DNA of 64,000 nucleotides. Origin: Streptomyces sp. CG1 (lineage in GTDB: Bacteria; Actinomycetota; Actinomycetes; Streptomycetales; Streptomycetaceae). The translations under genes were made by a program, and so were the position numbers. The stretch spans positions 1,240,001 to 1,304,000 of the forward strand of contig NZ_CP163518.1 in the NCBI RefSeq assembly GCF_041080625.1, given 5' to 3'. Shown here piece by piece: positions 27,385 to 35,403 of the stretch. Numbering within the stretch: position 1 is the first letter of the stretch; every line of letters begins with the position of its first letter. The notes under the pieces were generated by a model. The model did not search any database. It was given only the letters and a program-made list of their open reading frames with translations, and had not been told where the DNA came from.

Positions 27385-28290
27385 CTACTCGCAGGTGTCG
27401 TCGGCGCGGCAGATAGCCGCGCACTCTGGGGTGGTCCGGTCCCGAGGTTCAGCGTGGAGGAAGCGACTGATCTCTGCGCGAGGCGCGCTGACGCTCACGC
27501 CGGTCTTGCCGTAGGGGCAGCGGCGGATCTCGCCACTCGCGGACACGTATAAGGCGGCGGATGCGCAGGAGGGCCATCGCTCGTAGAGCTGCATGGTTCG
27601 CAGCGTGGTGAGGTGTTCTTGGAACCGCGGGGTGAGCTGGAAGTAGCGTCCGAGAAGATCGGCGTCCTTCCTTTGCTGGGCGAGGTAGTCGTAGATGGTG
27701 CAGTCGGCGCGCTGTTGAGCCGTGTCATCGAGTGCCACCGGGCTGAGCTGAATCTGGACTCCTGACTCGTCGACGCGCTCGTAGATGTCCCGGCATTCGT
27801 CGGCCGTGAACTTCCAGTACGTGAGGTGGAGAAGCCTCTCGGCCGCAGGGACCTGCTTCAGCGTCGCGATCGCCGATGCCACAGAACGGGTCGTGCGCCC
27901 GAGTTCCATGGCACCGGCCGAGTCGGCGGACAAGGTGACGTTCGTGAGGAGGTGAGCAAGGTCGGCCAACCGGTCGACGTCGTCGGGGTCCCGGGCCGAG
28001 GTGACGATCGAGACGGGAATCCCGAACTGGTGGGCGAGCCGTACGAGCTGACGGAGGTTGGGGTGGTGCGTGGGTTCGCCGCCGGTCAGACAGATCGCTT
28101 CGACGCCAGCCTCCTTCAGCCTGGACAGTGCCCGGGTGTAGGTGGGGATGTCGATGAAGCCGTGGGCCCGGTCGGCTCGGAAGCAGAATCCGCATGCGAT
28201 TTTGCAGTGGCCGGCGGTGCTGATGAGCGCGGAGCGGAACCGCTTCCGGGCTGGCGCGGGCGGGCTCTCGGGGTGGGTGACGGTGTTCAC
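27385..28290 (-). CDS. Radical SAM enzyme, second of the operon
   Basis: The 301-residue protein has the cluster motif CKIACGFC (Cys29, Cys33, Cys36) and the SAM-binding GGEP at residues 70-73. The C-terminal half holds further cysteines (WPSCASAAL, IRRCPYG, ECAAIC, DTCE) that may form an auxiliary SPASM/twitch-type cluster. The GTG start overlaps the upstream stop (GTGA), which indicates co-translation. The substrate is unknown. Pairing of two different radical SAM enzymes suggests successive modification steps on one substrate. Confidence 0.85.
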   Translation of the reverse strand: MNTVTHPESPPAPARKRFRSALISTAGHCKIACGFCFRADRAHGFIDIPTYTRALSRLKEAGVEAICLTGGEPTHHPNLRQLVRLAHQFGIPVSIVTSARDPDDVDRLADLAHLLTNVTLSADSAGAMELGRTTRSVASAIATLKQVPAAERLLHLTYWKFTADECRDIYERVDESGVQIQLSPVALDDTAQQRADCTIYDYLAQQRKDADLLGRYFQLTPRFQEHLTTLRTMQLYERWPSCASAALYVSASGEIRRCPYGKTGVSVSAPRAEISRFLHAEPRDRTTPECAAICRADDTCE

Positions 28291-29588
28291 TGCACCCCCG
28301 TGCTGTCCCAGACGGCGATCTCCACGGTGCTGGTGTAGAAGTCACACATCTGAGAGTCCGGTCGGTCTCCGCCGATGAGGAGTTGCTCATTGCGGGAGGG
28401 CCCACCGCAGATCGCAAGCGCCGGGCATTGGCCGCATTCGGGTATGGGGGCGACGTTCTTGGCGATGCCGCCGAGCAGACTCGGGTCCGCTCGCAGCTCG
28501 TCAAGGGTGTGAAGGAAGGAGGGTGCGGTGAAGTTGATGTCGCAGAGGCTGACTCGGTTGCCGGGCAGCAGAGCGACGTTCAGGGATCGGTCGCTCTGCA
28601 TGTGGTCAAAAAGCATGGGGCGGCGCCGGTCCAGGGCCTGGAATGCCCGGTCGAGGACGGAAAACAGCATCCCGCCACGCCCGAGGGCGACGAGGCGTGC
28701 CTGGTGCAGCTCCTGAGCCAGCTCTCTGCCTTTGACCGTCCAGCGTCCGCTGGTGGGTATCGGGGTGTTGGCGTAGATGAACTTCAGCCCGAGGTGATCG
28801 ATGATCCAGGTGACGGTTTCGGCCAAGCGGCCTATGTTCGCGGATGTGGGGGTGAGGTTGCAGCCCACGTGGATGCCGTCTGTGTTGAGGAGCCGGCGGA
28901 CGTTGCGCTGGATCCTGTTGTCGGCCGGTTGCCCGCCCAGAAGCCGCCGGTGCTCGGCGTTGATGGCGGGCGGTCCGTCGATGGAGATACCAACGCCGTA
29001 GTGGTAGCGGGCGAAGTGGTCGATCATGGAGTCGGTGATGCGGGCGCCGTTGGTGACAACTGTTCGGCGGACCCGTTTGACGTCGTACTGCTCGGCGAGG
29101 AAGTCCGCGAGGGTGTCCCCGTACTGCATCAGGTCGAACCGGGTCGTAGGTTCGCCGCCGAACCACTGGATGGCTACCTCGTCGCGACCGGCGTTCGTCT
29201 CGAAGAGATAAGTGAGGCCGTCGGCGACTTCCTGCTCGGTCATATCTGGCTTGCCGGTGTTGGTCTCGACGAAACAGTAGCTGCACTTCATGTTGCAGGC
29301 GTCGGTGAGGACGACTCGCAGGCCGCTGATCCGTACGGGGACGGGATCCAGGCCGAGTCGGTGGAGACGGCTACGGAGTGCTTCACGCTGGTCGACGTCG
29401 GGGCTGTCGGGCGTGAAGCCGAGCTCTGCGAGAGCTTTGTGTGTTGAGGTCGGGGAAACCGCGGAGAGGTCGGTGACCTCCCCGCGGTCGAGGTACACGC
29501 TGTCCAGCGTGACCGGGTCGAGGAGGGCGCCCTCGCCGTCCCGGACGTACTGGATGTACTTCCCCCACAGGAGCTGTGAGGACGTCAC
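28287..29588 (-). CDS. Radical SAM/SPASM domain enzyme
   Basis: A 433-residue enzyme. After an N-terminal helical domain of about 85 residues come CNMKCSYC (Cys98, Cys102, Cys105), FGGEPT near 143-148 and TNGARITDSMIDHF. The C-terminal SPASM-like region has CGQCPALAICGG followed by a later Cys (SQMCDFY) for auxiliary iron-sulfur clusters. Enzymes of this architecture commonly modify peptides (RiPPs) or mature enzymes such as sulfatases. The start is GTG, 4 bp after the 118-residue protein gene. That neighbour is the obvious candidate for substrate or partner. Confidence 0.88.
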   Translation of the reverse strand: MTSSQLLWGKYIQYVRDGEGALLDPVTLDSVYLDRGEVTDLSAVSPTSTHKALAELGFTPDSPDVDQREALRSRLHRLGLDPVPVRISGLRVVLTDACNMKCSYCFVETNTGKPDMTEQEVADGLTYLFETNAGRDEVAIQWFGGEPTTRFDLMQYGDTLADFLAEQYDVKRVRRTVVTNGARITDSMIDHFARYHYGVGISIDGPPAINAEHRRLLGGQPADNRIQRNVRRLLNTDGIHVGCNLTPTSANIGRLAETVTWIIDHLGLKFIYANTPIPTSGRWTVKGRELAQELHQARLVALGRGGMLFSVLDRAFQALDRRRPMLFDHMQSDRSLNVALLPGNRVSLCDINFTAPSFLHTLDELRADPSLLGGIAKNVAPIPECGQCPALAICGGPSRNEQLLIGGDRPDSQMCDFYTSTVEIAVWDSTGVQ

Positions 29589-29592
29589 GGTG

Positions 29593-29949
29593 TTACGCGG
29601 CTTCCTCTTCGACGATGCCGCGCTCGGCCATGACCTTGCGGACGAGCTTCTCGCCGGCGGTCTGCAGCTGCGCTGAGGCCTCCGGTGAGCCTCCGTCGGC
29701 GAGGACGATCACGCCGGGGAGGGTCGGGTTCGGCGCGATGACCGTGATGCCGGCGGGCTCGGTGCTGACCACCATGATCGCGTTCTCAACCGGGACCCAG
29801 TCCGCCTGGTCCTTCACCGCTTCCAGGATCTCAGCCTGCTTGGCCCGGAAGGCGTCACGCTCGCCCATCCAGACTCCGGCCTTCTGCTTGGAGTCCACGA
29901 CGTCGGCGTAGAGCAGGTGATCGTTCTTGGCACGACGAGGAGTCGGCAT
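29593..29949 (-). CDS. 118-residue protein at the head of the radical SAM operon
   Basis: I do not recognise a family. The protein has a basic N-terminus (MPTPRRAKNDHLLYADVVD), a helical stretch (RAKQAEILEAVKDQADWVPV), a hydrophobic strand-like core (VVSTEPAGITVIAPNPTLPGVIVL) and an acidic C-terminal tail EEEAA. There is no cysteine, signal peptide or membrane segment. The ATG at 29949 follows GGGAGAGAG. As first gene it could be a peptide substrate, a carrier or a recognition protein for the two radical SAM enzymes and the oxygenase. It is longer than most RiPP precursors. Two palindromic elements lie upstream. Confidence 0.75.
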   Translation of the reverse strand: MPTPRRAKNDHLLYADVVDSKQKAGVWMGERDAFRAKQAEILEAVKDQADWVPVENAIMVVSTEPAGITVIAPNPTLPGVIVLADGGSPEASAQLQTAGEKLVRKVMAERGIVEEEAA

Positions 29950-30069
29950 GCTCTCTCCCTTCGATTGCTCTGGTTCTGTCGACGAGCGATGTTGCTGGGC
30001 GCAGAGCCCTGCAAGACTCTGCGACGAGGAGCTTTCCGCACCATGCGGATCGAGAACATTCCACGAGTG

Positions 30070-30087
30070 ATATCACCGCAGCGATAT
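30070..30087 (-). promoter_or_regulatory. Candidate operator, ATATCAC-N4-GCGATAT
   Basis: The site has 7-bp arms with one G:T-type mismatch, 121 bp upstream of the 118-residue protein gene. It contains the palindrome GTGATATCAC (30067-30076), which also occurs exactly once upstream of the XRE regulator start (33759-33768). It probably controls the leftward radical SAM operon. Confidence 0.6.
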
Positions 30088-30209
30088 GGGTTCAGTGGCC
30101 TAATCCGCTGTAACTCGGAAGGAGCCGCGCACGTGTAACCGTCGTTTACGTGGCAGGAGAGTTCAGCGACAGCTCACGCCGCGGCCCCGTAGCACGCCTT
30201 ATGGGCTTC

Positions 30210-30231
30210 ACATATCACAACCGTGATATGT
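30210..30231. promoter_or_regulatory. Candidate operator, perfect 9-bp palindrome
   Basis: ACATATCAC and GTGATATGT are perfect arms separated by AACC. This is the best copy of the element and lies about 260 bp upstream of the operon start, in a stretch from 29950 to 30485 with no convincing gene. Two copies in one control region suggest cooperative binding or a second divergent transcript that I cannot identify. Confidence 0.65.
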
Positions 30232-30485
30232 CTCCCCCGTTCCAGCATCGTCCGCTGGCGGATGCAGGGGGCGGGTGCCAGCAGATCTACGGTCTCCAAT
30301 GCGCGCTTCCACCCTGGCCCAGATCGCAGAAATCCGGATTCCTGCCTCACCGCCTGGCGAGAGCCGCATTGCCTGTCAGGCCTAGTATCTAATAATCCTC
30401 TCCGCGTTACTCGCGCGGTAGGTGAATCCCCAAGTCAGCGGCTCACTTGATATCGCCAGGAGTAGAATCAAGGGATCGCGAGAAG
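30232..30485. other. Non-coding stretch downstream of the KOW gene
   Basis: No convincing coding frame is seen between the strong palindrome and the stop of the KOW-domain gene. A partial copy of the operator motif (TTGATATCGCC near 30448) occurs but the second arm is missing. With 30088-30209 this gives about 400 bp without a supported gene. Confidence 0.5.
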
Positions 30486-30962
30486 CTAGCCCCAGTTGAC
30501 TTGACGGCAATCGCGCCGGAAGGATTCTTCCACGCCTGCCCAGTCTTCTACCCATTCGCCGACGCAGTTGATCTGCATGCCGGGATCGTCGGCGATGCGG
30601 ATCATCACTCCAGCGGATTCAGTGCGTTCTTCAGCGGTTTCGGCGATATCAGCCATTTTGTCGACACGAATATATCGGCCTGTATCGTCGCCAGATATGA
30701 CACGTCCCACGATCCCGTAGCGGCGCGTGGCGCCCGCATGCATAGCGATGATCTGCGAGCGGTCGGGAGCTGCTGTCACCCGCAGTTCATTCGACGGGCC
30801 CGCGGAAGAGAGCTCGACCGGGATATGGCGGCCGAATAGCTCGACCACACCTTTGACCTTCTGCGAGGCGGCGTCGATCTCTGTGATCGTCGCCTGCAAC
30901 GTTGCGAATGGGCCATCGGTGATGGTAACGGCGGTTCCAAAAATGAGATCTGGGTCCGACAT
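30486..30962 (-). CDS. KOW-domain (NusG C-terminal-like) protein with an extra domain
   Basis: A 158-residue protein. Residues about 5-55 match the NusG C-terminal KOW domain (FGTAVTITDGPFATLQATI and VVELFGRHIPVEL), which in NusG binds NusE/S10 or Rho. No NusG N-terminal domain for RNA polymerase binding is present. The remaining 100 residues (YGIVGRVISGDDTGRYIRVD onwards) are of unknown type. ATG at 30962 is chosen because the KOW fold begins right after it; a start at 31052 is possible. It could act in coupling transcription to translation for the nearby genes; that is inference. Confidence 0.65.
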   Translation of the reverse strand: MSDPDLIFGTAVTITDGPFATLQATITEIDAASQKVKGVVELFGRHIPVELSSAGPSNELRVTAAPDRSQIIAMHAGATRRYGIVGRVISGDDTGRYIRVDKMADIAETAEERTESAGVMIRIADDPGMQINCVGEWVEDWAGVEESFRRDCRQVNWG

Positions 30963-31071
30963 GGCGGGCGCTTCTCCTGGTGTCTCGGATCCTGTCACCA
31001 TTACGTCATCTTGTATCGTCCGTTGGGCGGGTATGGAGCTGGCTTGGAACAAGCCACTGAACTGCGATAAT

Positions 31072-31550
31072 TAGTCAACAGTCTGGGGGTTTCCCCTGAG
31101 GCGGCGGCGAGGGCCCGGATCGTTCCGTGGACGGGTGAGGGCCAGCGCCGCGAGAACATAGCGGAGTTGGCCGGCGTGTCGCTGCCGACTGTAGACCGAT
31201 GGCAGCGGCAGTACATCGAGTGCGGGGTTGCGGGTTTGACGGGAAGGAAGTCTGGCTGCGGACGCGATCAAGTCCCTCCGAGGACACGGGGACGCGTGAT
31301 CGCGTTGACGAAGATGTCGCCACCGGCCGAGTCGGGCCTGTCCCACTGGTCCACGCGGACGCCGGCCGGTCACCTCAAGCGGCGTGAAGGGATCCCGGTA
31401 TCGTGGCACTACGTTGCGCGCATCTGGCGAGAAGAGGGGCTGAAACCGTACCGTTCCATGCAGATGGCATTCGCGCTGGCCATCACGTCCGGCACTGGCA
31501 ACGTGCAGCAACCGAGCAGCGTACTCACCGCAATTCCAGTGAGTGGATGA
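31072..31550 (+). pseudogene. N-terminal fragment of an IS630-like transposase
   Basis: The open frame without a proper start codon encodes a helix-turn-helix region (NIAELAGVSLPTVDRWQRQYI and GLTGRKSGCGR) followed by a second DNA-binding segment (GIPVSWHYVARIWREEGLKPYR). This is the N-terminal half of IS630-family transposases. The DDE catalytic half is missing; the frame drifts into unrelated sequence after about 31480. It overlaps the end of the 2H phosphoesterase gene. Inverted ends were not found, so it is a remnant. Confidence 0.7.
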
Positions 31551-32226
31551 CCTGCCAGCGGTAGGCCCGGTCTTCACGCCGCAGTTCGACTAGCTGAACC
31601 CTCTGTACTGGTACGTCCACCGCCTCGCGCTCCCGGAGGGGTCGTATAGCGTCGCGCACGGTTTCGGCGGACATGGGGCGATTGCAGTAGGCGATGCCCA
31701 GGTGGGGGCGAAGAACTGACGTGGGCTTGCGCGCTGGAATCCCCGACTCGGAGCCAGCTACGGATAGAGCCGCATGCAGTTGGATGACGGGCGTCCAGGG
31801 GGCGACGCTGTAACGGATCGCGCCGCGGGATGCCGTCATCGGCAGGGCCCGGAGGGTAAAACTCTCCGGTCTGCGTTCATTCGCTTCTGCCACCAGGCGG
31901 TCCAGATGCCGGGAATCAATCTCGTCGACGCGGCCGATGCGTCCCAGGGTCAGATGCAGGCCGTCCGCGTCGATGTCGTCGAAGGCGAGGTGGCGCAGCT
32001 CCTTTTGGCACCGGCCTGCATGGTCGATGAGCGGGGTCGCGTCGGGGAAGGTGAGCATCCAATAGTAGGCGCGGGTGGAGGACGTCCATCCGGGCCGGTC
32101 CCAGTGGTCTGTCATCTCCTCGACTGCGTCGAAGGCAGCCCAGTCGTGCTCGGCGATCAACGTCGCATCAGTGGTGCTGGGTGGAGGAGCGGGAGGAAAT
32201 GCGCCCGGGTCGGCTGTGAGCTGCAT
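31525..32226 (-). CDS. 2H phosphoesterase (2'-5' RNA ligase-like) protein
   Basis: The 233-residue protein shows the two histidine motifs of the 2H family: HLTLGR near residue 92 and PHLGIAY near 180. The second is HxG, not the usual HxT/S, so activity may be altered. Families with this fold cleave or ligate 2'-5' or cyclic phosphodiesters in RNA or nucleotides. ATG at 32226 follows GAGAGGG and lies inside the 3' end of the XRE regulator gene (59-bp overlap), so the two are probably translated from one transcript. It suggests an RNA-related function for the pair. Confidence 0.75.
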   Translation of the reverse strand: MQLTADPGAFPPAPPPSTTDATLIAEHDWAAFDAVEEMTDHWDRPGWTSSTRAYYWMLTFPDATPLIDHAGRCQKELRHLAFDDIDADGLHLTLGRIGRVDEIDSRHLDRLVAEANERRPESFTLRALPMTASRGAIRYSVAPWTPVIQLHAALSVAGSESGIPARKPTSVLRPHLGIAYCNRPMSAETVRDAIRPLREREAVDVPVQRVQLVELRREDRAYRWQVIHSLELR

Positions 32227-33697
32227 CTGCTGGCCCTCTCGTCTGCTCCGTCGGGCGTGTCATTTTGGCAGACTTCGCCAGGTCCCTCGTTTGCGGGGCG
32301 GACTGCCAGGAGTGCAGGGCGTCGCCGTATTCCCGTACGGCTGGCAGGTCATGCCACCTTCCGGCTCCGGCGTGAAGTTCACCGGCTCGTTGGACCACAG
32401 AGCGGATGGGTGGGCCACCACCAGCTTCGAGGACCTGGCGGCCGAGAACCATGGCATGCTCGACGTCTGGGCGTGGGCCGGCCAGGAGAGCCGTGGCGAC
32501 GTCCAGGCGGACCAAGGCCTGGCTCCAGGCGGAGTCGGACTGCTCAACGAGCTCGTCGATCTGATCGGCGTAGGCGAGAACCCGTGGGGCGTTGGCGAGC
32601 GAGACATGGACTGTCGCGGCGTTGGCCAGTGTGCGGGCCATGCCGTAGGGCTTGAAGGAGATACACGAGGTCAGCCCGACAGGGACAAGATGGCGACTGC
32701 TCAGTTCCTCGGCAGCGGCAATCGCGCGTTCCGCGCCTGAGTGGTCGCCGAGCTTTCCCAGGGCCCGCGCGCGTCCGTTCGATTGGAGTCGGATGGCTTG
32801 CGGGTGGTCGGGGTCGATGTCGAGGCCCGCGTCTGCCCAATGGACGGCTTGGTCATAGTGGCCTGCATAGTAGGCGTTGAGCGATCGCGTGCCTTGGATC
32901 CACATGATCAGCTCAAGGTCTGCGATCTCCTTTGCCAATTCCTCTGCTTCCTTGCAGTACGCCTCCGCGACGGCTTCGCGGCCAGCATTGACGGCCATGT
33001 AGCCCAGAAGCCCTGAGGCTTGAGCTGCCAGCCGGAACAGGGATTCACGTTGGCGAGGTGGCTGCCGACCGTCCAGCCGGCATTGGATGAAGTTTCGTAG
33101 ATCGACGGCTTGGGGAGCGAGACGGTGCGGCCCTTCGGTCTCGTAGCGATCGACGAGGTCCGTCACGCCTTGTTCCAGGACCGCAAGGGTCGCCGGATCG
33201 GTGTTGGACGACGTGGTGGCGTTCAGCCTCTTCGCGATATCGAGAGGGCTTTCCCACTCCGGAGTAGGTAACAGCGCCGACTGGGCGCCGAAAGCCTGGG
33301 ATCGGTTCTGAGCAGCGGAACCCGGGACAGGAAGCGGTGCCACATGCGGCGGAACACCGAGTCGTTCCAGGACGGGGATGATCTTGTCGATGTTGAGCAG
33401 TCGCCGTGTCCCGGATTCGAGCGTGGACAGGAATGACTGACTCAGGCCGGTGATCACTGACATGTCTTCCTGGCGGAGCGACGCGACCTGGCGGATGAGG
33501 CGGAATGCTGTGCCGAAGTCCCAGTCGGCCAGCGCCGCCGTCACTGCGGGGTTCTGCCACACGTGATCCGGCAAGATCGGCGACGCCGCGCGCTCGTTGC
33601 CCGCAGCCCGGGTACACGCGGCGCATAGCGGGTCAGTGTTGTACCGGCTCAGGGGGTTACCGCACCGGGTGCACCGACGATCGTCCTCGCGTGCCAC
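32168..33697 (-). CDS. XRE-family regulator with zinc ribbon and TPR-like region
   Basis: A 509-residue protein. Four cysteines at 9, 12, 25 and 28 (CTRCG and CAAC) form a zinc ribbon; an XRE helix-turn-helix follows at about 60-110 (LRQEDMSVITGLSQSFLSTLESG); the long C-terminal part is helical and TPR-like (EAYCKEAEELAKEIADLE, SLNAYYAGHYDQAVHWADAGL). The start chosen is GTG at 33697, 5 bp after GGGAGG; this leaves the GTGATATCAC palindrome (33759-33768) in the promoter instead of inside the gene. Self-regulation and control of the radical SAM operon are inferred from the shared element. Confidence 0.8.
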   Translation of the reverse strand: MAREDDRRCTRCGNPLSRYNTDPLCAACTRAAGNERAASPILPDHVWQNPAVTAALADWDFGTAFRLIRQVASLRQEDMSVITGLSQSFLSTLESGTRRLLNIDKIIPVLERLGVPPHVAPLPVPGSAAQNRSQAFGAQSALLPTPEWESPLDIAKRLNATTSSNTDPATLAVLEQGVTDLVDRYETEGPHRLAPQAVDLRNFIQCRLDGRQPPRQRESLFRLAAQASGLLGYMAVNAGREAVAEAYCKEAEELAKEIADLELIMWIQGTRSLNAYYAGHYDQAVHWADAGLDIDPDHPQAIRLQSNGRARALGKLGDHSGAERAIAAAEELSSRHLVPVGLTSCISFKPYGMARTLANAATVHVSLANAPRVLAYADQIDELVEQSDSAWSQALVRLDVATALLAGPRPDVEHAMVLGRQVLEAGGGPPIRSVVQRAGELHAGAGRWHDLPAVREYGDALHSWQSAPQTRDLAKSAKMTRPTEQTRGPADAAHSRPGRISSRSSTQHH

Positions 33698-33758
33698 TGC
33701 CGCCTCCCAATAGGGCCGAGATCCTGGCAAGGGATCTTCATCGGGAACAATCACCTCA

Positions 33759-33768
33759 GTGATATCAC
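33759..33768 (-). promoter_or_regulatory. GTGATATCAC palindrome upstream of the XRE gene
   Basis: A perfect 10-bp palindrome 62 bp upstream of the chosen start. It is identical to 30067-30076. The right arm of the longer motif is weak here (CTGATGC at 33773-33779), so it may be a half-strength site suited to autoregulation. Confidence 0.55.
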
Positions 33769-34871
33769 CGGGCTGATGCACCAACGCGGGCTTCACGTCA
33801 GCCTCTTGACTCCCCGCCGACAAGAACGCACAACCATCGGACCACTCACCAACGTGAGGGCGATCGCCTCTTCAGGAGATCACCCGGGCTGCATTGTCGG
33901 TGGCGGCCAGCAAGCTGCACACCTATAAAACAACACCCTGCATAACCAAGCGATCACACAGGGTGTCGCGGGTTGCTTTCACGAGCAAGAGGATGCACCA
34001 CAGTGACCGACATGCCCGAAACCGTCCACCGCCTGGTGACTTCAGCGATCAGCGACTTCCCATCGTCGCCAGCCATTCCTCACCAGCGAAGGACGATCTG
34101 CCGTACGGGAGTTCGGGGGTTCGGATGGGCGCCGGCGGTTCGCCAGATGCAGCCCCGGGCCGGGGCTGTATCGGCGCGAAGTAGACGCCGACCAGCGTGA
34201 GCGGGCCACAGGACCCGGGGAGGACCGGGCCCTTTCTGCGGGCCGTCTTCGACCGCAAGGCGCGCGTCATCGTGACGACCTCCATTGGGACCCGTGTCAG
34301 TCACGGCCAGACCGGACTTGGGTGACGTGTCGGCGCATTGTCCAGCAGGAAACGGTGGACCGTGCCGGGTTGAAGGAGGCGTGTCCGGGGCAGCACTTTG
34401 ACCCAGTCGCCGCCGTCGTCGCGGCCGAAGAGAGCCGCCAAGCCCGCCGAGCTGCCCTGTAATTGCTGGTGTCGATTTCAACGGCGTGGATCACAGCCCT
34501 CCCCCGGTACGAGGTATCGGGCCTTCTTCTCGCAGCCAGCTCAAGTGAGTTGGGGGTGCTGCCCGCCGAGCCGACCGCGAGTGTCTCCAGGGGCTAGCGG
34601 AGGTAGTCGGCCGGGGACGCAGGTGAGGCCAGGCGGAACACTGCGTCGCCCCCGTCGCCCAGTGACATCCGACGGGTCAACGTCCCCATGGCGGAACACG
34701 CTTGCCACCATGCCGGCGGAAGAGCCGCATCGGCTGTTCAGCGAATGGGGAAGCAGCTCGCTTGTCGCAGCAATGGGCGCATGGCTGGCCCATCCTCGGT
34801 GACTTCTGGGTCCCTAGATCCTGCAGTGCGACACCGCTCGACGAGACGACGCCATCCCTCCACGGTGAGCG
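33769..34871. other. About 1.1 kb with no well-supported gene
   Basis: An inverted repeat of 8 bp (ACACCCTG at 33933-33940 and its complement at 33959-33966) surrounds an 18-bp spacer near a small AT-rich patch and may be a binding site. Short frames occur on both strands. On the minus strand scraps such as GRDDGGDWVKVLPRTRLLQPG (about 34350-34440) look protein-like but are out of frame with their neighbours, so this may be a decayed gene. Confidence 0.45.
34049..34270 (-). CDS. Doubtful small hypothetical protein
   Basis: A 73-residue frame starts MTRALRSKTARRKGPVLPG, with ATG at 34270 preceded by GGAGG at 8 bp. The composition (Pro/Gly/Ala rich, no clear fold) and lack of a known family make it uncertain. 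It may be a short conserved Streptomyces gene or chance. Confidence 0.3.
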   Translation of the reverse strand: MTRALRSKTARRKGPVLPGSCGPLTLVGVYFAPIQPRPGAASGEPPAPIRTPELPYGRSSFAGEEWLATMGSR

Positions 34872-35381
34872 TCACGTAGCGGAACCAGGCGCAGAGGCTC
34901 GCCGTGACCGGTCCCGCCCGGCGATGGCCTCGGCAACCTCTTGGATGGCGCCACAAAGAAGGTCACCGTAGGGATCCTGAGGAAGGCTGCGGGTGTGCGT
35001 TTTGGCCGCGTTGATGTGCTCGGTGGCGGCTTCGAACGAGCCGAGTCGGCGGTAGTTGTCGGCGAGGTTGAGGTGCAGAGAGGGGTAGAAGCCGGCGATG
35101 TGGAGGCTGGCGTGGTGCTCCTGGACGCGCTGCTCGGTCACGGCATCGGCGGCATCCAGGGCCCGAATGTCCCAGGCGAGGGCCTGGGCGGGATCTTGGT
35201 AGAGGTCTGCCAGGTAGTGAGCGAGGGTGCAGCGGTGCAGCGGGTCGCCGGTGACACCGATCGCGGACCATAGGCCCAGCAGTTTCTGGCGGGCGGAGGC
35301 ACTGTCACCGGCTCGGCCCTCGGCGACGGCGTGGCCGATGGCTTCCATGGTCGGGTCGAGGCTGGCGGGTGCGGTGGTCAT
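34872..35381 (-). CDS. Tetratricopeptide-like protein
   Basis: A 169-residue, all-helical protein with TPR-like pairs: RCTLAHYLADLYQDPAQALAWDIRAL and SLHLNLADNYRRLGSFEAATEHINAAKTH. Such proteins bind partners. ATG at 35381 follows AAGGAA. It lies 22 bp after the MerR-clamp gene on the same strand and is probably co-transcribed, so it may be a partner or downstream element of that regulator. Confidence 0.75.
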   Translation of the reverse strand: MTTAPASLDPTMEAIGHAVAEGRAGDSASARQKLLGLWSAIGVTGDPLHRCTLAHYLADLYQDPAQALAWDIRALDAADAVTEQRVQEHHASLHIAGFYPSLHLNLADNYRRLGSFEAATEHINAAKTHTRSLPQDPYGDLLCGAIQEVAEAIAGRDRSRRASAPGSAT

Positions 35382-35403
35382 GGGCTGTTCCTTGTCGTTT
35401 TTC

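Noticed and set aside
33698..33823. Longer N-terminus for the XRE regulator
   Set aside because: GTG at 33697 has GGGAGG at 5 bp and begins the zinc ribbon; the upstream part contains the palindrome and looks regulatory.
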